From assembly GCA_025403435.1 (NCBI GenBank), contig CM046333.1, forward strand, positions 37,717,521-37,781,520: DNA of 64,000 nt. The letters are read 5' to 3'. This DNA comes from Artocarpus heterophyllus (Eukaryota > Streptophyta > Magnoliopsida > Rosales > Moraceae). Below, in pieces: positions 56,513-64,000 of the stretch (position 1 is its first letter; each line of letters begins with the position of its first letter). The notes under the pieces were generated by a model that was given only the letters and a program-made list of their open reading frames with translations, was not told the origin of the DNA and did not search any database. The translations under genes were made by a program, and so were the position numbers.

Positions 56513-59333
56513 ATGGCTCCAAGACTGGATTTTTCCAAATTGTGGGCAAAGAATAGTACCCGGAAGGGAACACCTGTAGTGGTGACAATGGAGAATCCAA
56601 ACATTTCTGTTGTGGAGATTAACGGTCCAGATGCTGCATTTAGGCCCGTGGAGAAGAGCAGAGGGAAGAATGCTAAGCAAGTGACTTGGGTCTTGCTTCT
56701 CAAGGCTCACCGTGCTGTCGGTGGCCTCGCTTGGCTAGCTACAGTCCTCTGGGGATTGCTTGGTGCTATCAAGAAGAGATTAGTTCAAAGGCAAGGAGTA
56801 GATGTGGATACTGAGAAGTTGGGAAAGGGAAGGTTGCTATTTAGAGTCATTAAGGTGTTTTTGGTGACTTCCTTGGCAATTCTGGCCTTTGAGGTGGTTG
56901 CATACTTCAAAGGTTGGCATTATCTTCGGAACCCGAATTTGCATATTCCGCGGACTTCTGAACTGCAAGGGTGGCTCCACATGGTCTATGTTGCCTGGCT
57001 AACATTCCGGGCTGATTACATTGCACCCGCTATTCAAGCACTCTCGACGTTTTGTGTTGTCTTGTTCCTAATCCAATCGGCAGATCGTATGATACTTTGC
57101 TTAGGTTGCTTGTGGATAAAGTACAAGAAAATTAAGCCGAGGATTAAGGGGAATCCTTTCGAAATGAGTGATGTTGAAAAATCTGCAGGCTATGAGTATC
57201 CCATGGTTCTCATTCAAATCCCAATGTGCAACGAGAAAGAGGTAAATTATGTTGAGCTTTATTTTCCCTTTTTATGCTCTATTGCTTTGGCAGTTTATTT
57301 AATTTGGTCTATTCTATTGTTTCTAGCTAAAGACAAACTCTTGAAGAGGGACTTCTTTTCAACTAAAGAGTAGTTAACTATTCAAGTCGTTATTGAGGGC
57401 TTCTTGTAGTATTTAGGATCTGTTGTTTAGCCACAATAGTGGACTAACATAACGAATATGATGTCACTGGTGATAGAAACATTCGAAAGTAGTATAATTA
57501 GCCAATGGAAATTAGCTACCACATTTTCTTTTGTGGACTTTCGTGAAATTTACAAGGTTTTCTTGCACCGTGGCCTTATGTAGGTGTATGAGCAGTCAAT
57601 ATCTGCGGCCTGCCAAATTGATTGGCCGAAGAACCGTTTTCTGATTCAAGTTCTTGATGATTCCAGTGATGAGAGCATCCAATGCTTAATTCAGGCAGAG
57701 GTTGCCAAGTGGAGCCAAAAGGATATCAACATAAGATATCGGCATCGAGAAGTTAGAACTGGTTACAAAGCTGGGAACCTCAAGTCTGCAATGAGCTGTG
57801 ATTATATCAAGGACTATGAATTTGTAGCAATTTTCGACGCAGATTTCCAACCAAATCCAGATTTTCTTAAGCAAACAGTGCCACATTTCAAGGTGGAGGA
57901 TTGTAATTTTTAGTTTGACACTCGGGAATTCATGTATCAATTATTATTTCTAAATACTCTTACCTTGTGTTACAGGACAATCCTGAATTGGGTCTTGTTC
58001 AGGCTAGATGGGCCTTTGTGAACAAGGATGAAAACTTGTTAACTCGTCTCCAAAACATTAATTTATGCTTCCATTTTGAGGTGGAACAGCAGGTTAATGG
58101 GGTGTTCCTTAACTTCTTTGGTTTCAATGGAACTGCTGGTGTTTGGAGAATTGAAGCGCTTGAAGAGTCTGGGGGGTGGCTTGAAAGGACCACTGTGGAA
58201 GATATGGATATTGCAGTCAGGGCCCATCTCAATGGTTGGAAATTCATCTTCCTCAATGATGTCAAGGTAACAATAAAGGATAGTGGTTCCTCCCATTTAA
58301 TTTTAAGCTGATATTTCAAGCACTGTTTATGGAATGTAATGACATCGCATTTAGAAATCAAGTGGAATAAATGGAAAACTGTCAGCTGCATTCACTTGAT
58401 GCTGAGTAAAAAAATGCATAAATTAGTTGTTATTTTTTTTTCCCTTTTCCTATTTTTGTGACAGTATTTATTTGAGGTGGATTTCACAGGTACTTTGTGA
58501 ACTTCCTGAGTCATACGAAGCTTACAGGAAACAGCAACACCGCTGGCATTCGGGTCCTATGCAACTATTTAGATTATGTCTTCCTGCAATTTTAACTTCT
58601 AAGGTACTGCCGGCACTTAATTTCCTCGGTTCTCTGCTATTATATACAACATGGAATTGAATATCTTGGATCCCTCTTAATTATGCAGATATCAGCATTG
58701 AAGAAGGCAAACATGATACTGTTATTCTTTCTATTGAGGAAACTCATCCTTCCATTCTATTCTTTCACACTGTTCTGCGTAATTCTTCCACTAACCATGT
58801 TTGTTCCAGAAGCCGAGCTTCCTGTGTGGGTCATCTGTTACGTGCCTGTCTTCATGTCTCTCCTCAATATTCTTCCGGCTCCTAAATCCTTCCCCTTCAT
58901 TGCTCCTTACCTCCTATTCGAAAACACCATGTCTGTCACCAAATTCAACGCGATGGTCTCTGGATTGTTCCAGTTGGGTAGCTCATACGAGTGGACTGTT
59001 ACAAAGAAGACCGGTCGGTCGTCAGAATCAGACTTACTGGCTGCTGCCGAGCGGGAATCAAAGACTATGAATCAGTTGCAGATCCAAAGAGGAGCTTCTG
59101 AGAGCGAGCTTACTGAGTTGAACCGGCTCATGGAGCAGAAAGAGGCAGCTGTGGTGCCTGTCAAGAAAGTTAACAAGATATATAAGAAAGAACTCGCTTT
59201 GGCATTCCTCTTGCTTACGGCTTCCGTTAGGAGCCTGCTATCTGCTCAAGGAGTCCATTTCTACTTCCTTCTTTTCCAAGGAATCGCCTTTCTCCTTGTG
59301 GGTCTTGATCTAATCGGTGAACAGATGAGCTAA
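56513..59333 (+). CDS. CSLC5: cellulose synthase-like C5 (xyloglucan beta-1,4-glucan synthase)
   Basis: Five coding exons: 56513-57241, 57584-57892, 57976-58266, 58490-58603, 58689-59333; 695 aa. All four introns are GT-AG in phase 0. The protein is a Golgi glycosyltransferase family 2 enzyme that polymerises UDP-glucose into the beta-1,4-glucan backbone of xyloglucan. N-terminal membrane segments lie at about 60-85, 112-131 and 173-200. The catalytic region has the D motif VLDDS (residues 266-270), DAD in IFDADFQ (328-330), the catalytic Asp in VEDMD (422) and QQHRW (458-462), the QxxRW motif. C-terminal membrane segments lie at about 490-517, 526-543, 650-665 and 672-690. The N-terminus [13 protein letters not shown], the NPNLHIP block and the C-terminus [10 protein letters not shown] match CSLC5 more than CSLC4, 6, 8 or 12. 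Nothing is missing or frameshifted. Confidence 0.95.
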
Positions 59334-60872
59334 TAATGCATCGCAACGAAAAGAAAAGGAGATCCCCATTCTAATTTGTGGGAAATCACAGTGCAGGCAT
59401 AAACCTGTGATTCAGTTGCAGAACAATCGACTCTGTTAGTCCATATTTTATTTGAAGAAACTTGATCATTTTGACATGCCATAGGTGTTAAACTTGCTTC
59501 CATTTGCTATAGGTTGAAAACAGAATTTCTTATTCTCGTTTTCCCACTTCATATTCATTGTAGCTATACTGATTCTTCCTTGGGTATGAATTCGGCGCCT
59601 CAGATCCAAGCCATATTTGTATCGTAGAGTTTAAAAAGCCAGAGTGGAGTCTAAGAAGGTTAATATTTCCCACTGCTTTTTGGTTCATAGTTTTCTTTTT
59701 CCCCCACCTTGGTCTTGTATTACCTACCTTTCGTATACAACAACTAGTCTCTCTCAAAAGCCTTTTTCTTTTAGGGTTTTATTTGGCACCTTGTAATAAT
59801 TGTATTAGTGCATTGTATAATATTAATTGTCTCGGTTGTTTTCGTTTTACATTTTGGCTAAACGAGTCTGCACACGTAATCTGGTCAAAAAGTCAAATAA
59901 GATGGTACTTCAAGCATTACTTCTTTAGATAAACATCAAAGTGTCGGCAGGGAAAAATAGAGAAAAACAAATAATAACACCTTTGTTTTCGTGGCATTTT
60001 GCAATGGCTGGGGTTTGTTTGGTTCATTTGATTTTTCTCTTAGGTGAGGGCCTCATGATTGCAGGGAAAGAGATCTTTGTGGGCATATGCTGATTCTTAG
60101 TCTAGCTTTGCATTTTTTATTTTTTTGGTTGTATTTTGCTTGTGGTGGCTGAGGTTTTTCTCTTTTCTCCTCTTTTCTTTTTTCCCCTTTTATTTCGGCT
60201 CTTGTACTTTTTTTTCCATATGATATTCTAACTCATTTGGGATTGCAATCTCAAAAGGGGCCAGAGATCTTTTGTGGGCATATTCTGATTCTGGCTTTCT
60301 GAGATAGTACCATTCGTTTTGGAAGCATAATAAAGGACAAACCCCCAATTTTTAACTTAGAGAAGCAAGCTATGGTCCACTAAATTAAATTCTTTGGAAT
60401 GGATCTGCTTCTTTATTGGTTTGAGTAGCCAACTCTTTTGGTACTTTTAATTTTAGCACCTCATTAATTTGAACCAGCAAAAGTTAGATGCCATACAAGT
60501 GGGGTTAAGGGTAGGGTAGGATAGTACTTAAAATTGGTGGAAACGCTCAATTATGGTCACAATTGATTAATGTTGGTGTTGGATTGTTGCCCGGTTGGGA
60601 CACCACCATTTACGTTTATAGAAATCCTTATGAGAAACTAGTATTGATTGAACACTTAAATACGCCAACACACAATATTCAACACAATCGTCAATCCAGA
60701 AGAATGAAATGATGGCAACAAATGTAATTAAATGCGAGGGATCTATCCTTGTGGATTATATGTCTACTTTATCATTTTTAATTAATTGGACTGTAAAGAG
60801 ACTCGAAGAGAAAAGAACAATAATGCTACAAAAGATTGTGCGTAACATAATAGAGGGTTATTACTTGCGTGG
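59334..60872. other. 3' UTR of the CSLC5-like gene and intergenic DNA
   Basis: The transcript probably ends around 59800, where TTGTAATAATTGTATTAGTG precedes AATATTAATTG, a plausible plant polyadenylation region. Beyond it is T-rich sequence with an echo: AGAGATCTTTGTGGGCATAT at about 60069 and AGAGATCTTTTGTGGGCATAT at about 60265. No gene recognised. Confidence 0.5.
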
Positions 60873-61811
60873 TGGAAGCTGTTGCAGAAATGTCGTGTCC
60901 CTAGTTAGATGCAGATCCATGTGTGGCGTGCAGCCCATGGAGTGCTGGCTGTGAAGTCTAACCTTGTGAGGAGGGGTATTACTTGCCCCAACATGTGTGG
61001 CGTGCAGCCCATGGGGCGCTGGCTGTGAAGTCTAACCTTGTGAGGAGGGGTATTACTTGCCCCACCATGTGCCCGTTGTGTGCAGAGGAGGTTTAGTGTT
61101 GAACGCATGCCCTCTGGTTGTGCCTAGCAGTGAAAGAAATACAGCAATGCAGCTCTCTGTGGGACCTGGTTAGTGGCTTCAAGGGTGGACCTTTCTATTC
61201 ACTATGCTCTCATGTGTTCCGGAATGGGAAGGAGATCAAAGCCGTGTTTTGTGTGATCAACTAGAGCATTTCGAATAATCGGAACTCTAAGGTTTTTGAA
61301 GGACTTTATCCACTATGGTGGTTCTTGAGAGAGCTGGTAGATTTTATGGGGACTACTATTCTGTTTGGGTCATTGATAAATGCGATCCTCAAGAGCACTC
61401 ATCGCTAGAAAACCGCAGAAAGCTCCTGTAGGTTCTCTCATCAAAGTAAATGTTGATGCAACAGCTCTCAACTTTGCTGATCATACCAGCATTGGTGTTG
61501 TTGTCCGAAATGGGGATGGTTTGGTGCTAGCTGCACATTCTATGCGAGTCCAAGGGCGTTTCTCCCCACATGTTGTGGAGTGTATTGCTATTAACGAAGT
61601 TGGCTCTTAAGCTTGGATTCACTTCTTAGGTTGTTGAATAGGATGCGCTTAATGCAGTGCAAGAAACCTAAAACTCGCTAGATCGCTCTATTGAAGCTAA
61701 TATTAATGAGGATATTCGAGGAATCTGGTCGAAAGCTTGTTGTGGTTCAACTTGTTACACCTCTTGTGAAGGGAATAATGTAGCATACATGTTAGTCAAT
61801 CATATTCTGTT
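60873..61811 (+). pseudogene. LINE-type zf-RVT and RNase H-like remnant
   Basis: One frame links two halves of a LINE-type C-terminus. The first (60873-61110) reads WKLLQKCRVPS, stop, MQIHVWRAAHGVLAVKSN, LVRRGITCP and CPLCAEEV, a zinc-binding reverse-transcriptase (zf-RVT) domain, stretched by a 74-bp tandem duplication. The second (61380-61610) is an RNase H-like domain: KVNVDATAL, IGVVVRNGDG and VVECIAINE. After a frameshift, similarity persists (DALNAVQE, SLDRSIEAN, EGNNVAYML) to about 61811. No RT core precedes it, so this is a truncated or rearranged copy. Confidence 0.75.
60918..61065. repeat. 74-bp tandem duplication in the zf-RVT remnant
   Basis: CATGTGTGGCGTGCAGCCCA opens each copy (60918-60991 and 60992-61065), and the start of a third copy (CCATGTGC) follows. 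The copies differ at two bases (GGAGTGC against GGGGCGC). The length is not a multiple of three, so it shifts the frame. Confidence 0.93.
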
Positions 61812-63885
61812 AATATTTTTTTTGGTGTACTTGTATGTCTTTATTTATTTCTCGCCTTGTACACAATGACCTTTTAAATATTTGACAAAATTCTCAGTTT
61901 TCTTTTCAAAAAAATAATAAAAAAATACGATCAATATACTAGATAAAAAGTCAACAAGCTAGAAGGTCAAAAATAGTTCACTGATAATTACTTAATTTAG
62001 AGCCAAGAGAACTTAGATCCCCTTCAAATATGATATATATATATATATATGTATGTATTTTTTTAGGAATTATGTTGCGAGGACCTCAAAGTTCCTTATA
62101 CGTGCACTTGATTAAAAGAGAGCATGTAAGATCTATCAAACAACATCCAGAACATGCAATCTCGCATGAAAAAAAAATACTAATTTCTATGTGATTGGAA
62201 ATTGGAAGGTCGCTCCTTAAACTTATCTTTTTGTGCCTTTTGTTTTAGGTTTATTAAAAAACTATACCTTCAGTTTTTTTTTTCATCAGATTTATACCTT
62301 CAGATTAGCTTTAGTGTACTAATCCATATCTTTTTCACGTTCAAGCCTCGATGCTGATCTTAAAAATGCATAGCATACCCTGAAATGGAAAAATAGAAAA
62401 ATAATAAAAAAAACTTTAAACCTATCATTTTGACCTCAAAAATGCTAAAAAATCTTAAAATGGTTTTTTTTTTGTGTGTGTGTTTTTGTCTTTTTTTCTT
62501 TTATTTTTTTATGGTTTTTTTAATCTTTTTTGAAAGATGATTTGGTCATTTTAAAGGTAAAATTCAGTTATTGATTGAAATAAGGTATAGATTTGTATAT
62601 TTTAATACATTATAAAAGTGTACGTATTTGATGAGTTTAAAAAACTAAAGTTTTGAATAGACCTAAAACATATAATATAAAATGAAAAATATCTAAAAAA
62701 AATGACATAGACTTGGTGAATATAAACATAATTAAATTTTAGGAATCTATTTATAAAAAAAAATGAAGACAAAATTAGGACTCATAGTGAAGGAGAGGGA
62801 TCATTTTAGGGTCTTAAAGGATTTGGGTTTTAAAACAAATTGCAAAACTAGAGGGGCGAGAAAACAAACGCTAGCCTTATAAACAAATATCCATAGAAAA
62901 GTTTTAGGACCCGAAAGAAATTCTAGAAAGGGAAATAGAAGTTTTATGAAATTTTTGATTTTGTCTCTCACTACTGATTAATGTGATGCACATGCAAATT
63001 TTTGTATTAAAAAAATAGAGTTATCAATTGAGGAATTCATCAAAATACATATGTATGGACAAGTTTTCAATTACGTTTTCACCAAGGATTATCGGTGTAA
63101 TATAATAATTATATCTTTATTAATTTGATGATGTGATGTTTATACAAATTAAGCAACTTGTTAACTTTATACATTAATTACTTTTCTTAAGGACATAGTT
63201 AAAAATTGTCAGTTTTAATTGAGATTTTAAATGAATGACCTAAGTTTTTCAAAATTAAAAAGAAATGGCCAATCAAAAATACAGAGGTGGTGAAATAGAT
63301 AGGCCCTAGATCTGCCATCATTGTTGCTAGAGTCGTGTAAGGAGGAGGCATTGGAGTCGTGCAAGGAGGAGGCATTAGAGTTGCACGAGGTGTAGGCATT
63401 GTCGTTGCAGTCACGTGAAGAGGAGGTGCCATTGTCGGATTCACGCGAAGAGTAAGCGCCATCGCTGGAGTCATTCCCGCCATTGCCATCTTGCCCAGAA
63501 ATTGCCGATGTCGTCTCTCCATATGTCTACCATTGCCGTTCCGTTGCCTTTAGGGTAAGAGAGGGAGGAAAGAGAGAGATTTTGGCCATCTGCCAAAAAC
63601 TTTTTTTTAAAAAAAAAGGTGTAGACAAATTTTTTAAGGTGGGTGTTAAATCTGGCCATCTAACACAATTTCTCATTTTTTTATTCTCTTAATTTTTTTA
63701 TTATAACTTTATCCTTTAATAAATTATGTCAAGACCCATTAAAAATTCACTAACGTCTTGTTAAACTCTTTCGTATCTATTAATCCTCCACTTTTCGATA
63801 TCAATTTTTTTGCTTTTTTTTTTCTCAAACCTATATTTTCATTAAAATATTGAGTATGCATTCCCCTTATAATTTTTAGCATATG
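61812..63885. other. AT-rich intergenic DNA
   Basis: No gene recognised. A (TA)n microsatellite lies at about 62034-62050. Positions 63330-63470 hold degenerate repeats of GTCGTG-AAGGAGGAGGCATTG-type units, about 24-30 bp long; on the minus strand they encode a Met/Pro/Thr-rich stretch (63199-63522) that looks like repeat translation, not a gene. Confidence 0.45.
63330..63470. repeat. degenerate minisatellite
   Basis: At least three adjacent units share GGAGGAGGCATT or GTGTAGGCATT after a GAGT-GTGCAAG-type half; two more diverged units follow (GAAGAGGAGGTGCCATTG, GCGAAGAGTAAGCGCCATC). Confidence 0.6.
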
Positions 63886-64000
63886 TGTTAGGATCAATGC
63901 CCTAAGAAACAAATACTTTATTTGTAATTAATGACATTTTGGATTAAATAAATAAATAAATAATGTGAATATTTCATGTGTAAATAATGGTCCTCATATT
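63886..64000 (+). mobile_element. start of a fourth copia-type LTR, truncated by the window edge
   Basis: TGTTAGGATCAATGCCCTAAG at 63886 resembles the start of element 1's LTR (TGTTAGACATGTATGCCCTAAG) but then diverges (AAACAAATACTTTATTTG, and (AAAT)n-rich sequence). It is probably an LTR of a related family; the body lies outside the window, so the end and orientation cannot be confirmed. Confidence 0.55.

Noticed and set aside
56226..56703. Lys/Arg-rich minus-strand ORFs opposite the start of the CSLC5-like gene
   Set aside because: They are antisense to the T-rich leader and exon 1; KKKKKERRKE runs simply mirror TTTTCTTTC tracts.
57242..57373. Open extension of exon 1 of the CSLC5-like gene to 57373
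   Set aside because: Reads into intron 1 (GT at 57242) and is not related to the CSLC family; splicing to 57584 restores the conserved VYEQSISA sequence.
1..64000. tRNA, rRNA, CRISPR or biosynthetic-cluster content
   Set aside because: No cloverleaf-like gene, rRNA segment, spaced direct-repeat array or group of pathway genes was seen by eye; a covariance-model scan was not possible.

Overview
This is nuclear DNA from a flowering plant, most likely a dicot or other broad-leaved angiosperm. The evidence is AT-rich intergenic DNA, GT-AG spliced genes with plant-type exon structures, and heavy loading with Ty1/copia elements, hAT-like elements and MITEs. The species cannot be named from the sequence.

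Two intact cellular genes are supported, both on the + strand. The first (30631-34444, seven coding exons, 323 aa) is a SLC35D-type nucleotide-sugar transporter, best matched to the plant Golgi UDP-GlcNAc transporter UGNT1. The second (56513-59333, five coding exons, 695 aa) is a cellulose synthase-like C protein, closest to CSLC5, which makes the beta-1,4-glucan backbone of xyloglucan. In both genes every intron is GT-AG and the reading frame closes exactly. Both products should act in the Golgi, one importing a sugar nucleotide and one polymerising glucose, but they lie 22 kb apart and nothing shows they are linked in function.

Most of the rest is transposon debris. From 1182 to 12906 lies a decayed copia element (+) with 2.0-kb LTRs; a solo LTR of the same family sits inside it in inverted orientation (4212-6245, perfect GTCTG target duplication). 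From 16647 to 23642 lies a second copia element of another family (- strand, 0.46-kb LTRs, perfect ACTGT target duplication). From 37212 to 48867 lies a third copia element (+), broken up by about 4.75 kb of nested repeats (38087-42840), by another inverted solo LTR of the first family (43901-45825) and by a MITE. A fourth LTR begins at 63886 and runs off the window. Stop codons in these elements fall largely at former Trp and Gln codons, as expected from deamination of methylated cytosines.

Between these lie two RNase H-like/LINE-derived pseudogenes (24390-24838 and 60873-61811), a 905-bp non-autonomous hAT element with a perfect 8-bp target duplication (51590-52494), a 122-bp inverted-repeat MITE (29159-29280), a dispersed MITE family with GGGTGTTTGG ends, a 0.45-kb tandem duplication (25603-26448) and several microsatellites. 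No rRNA, tRNA, CRISPR or bacterial-type operon was seen. I found no convincing new biological system; the most informative structures are the nested solo LTRs, the hAT element, and a GGCAGGCCGA-type repeat shared by the LTRs and leader of one copia family.
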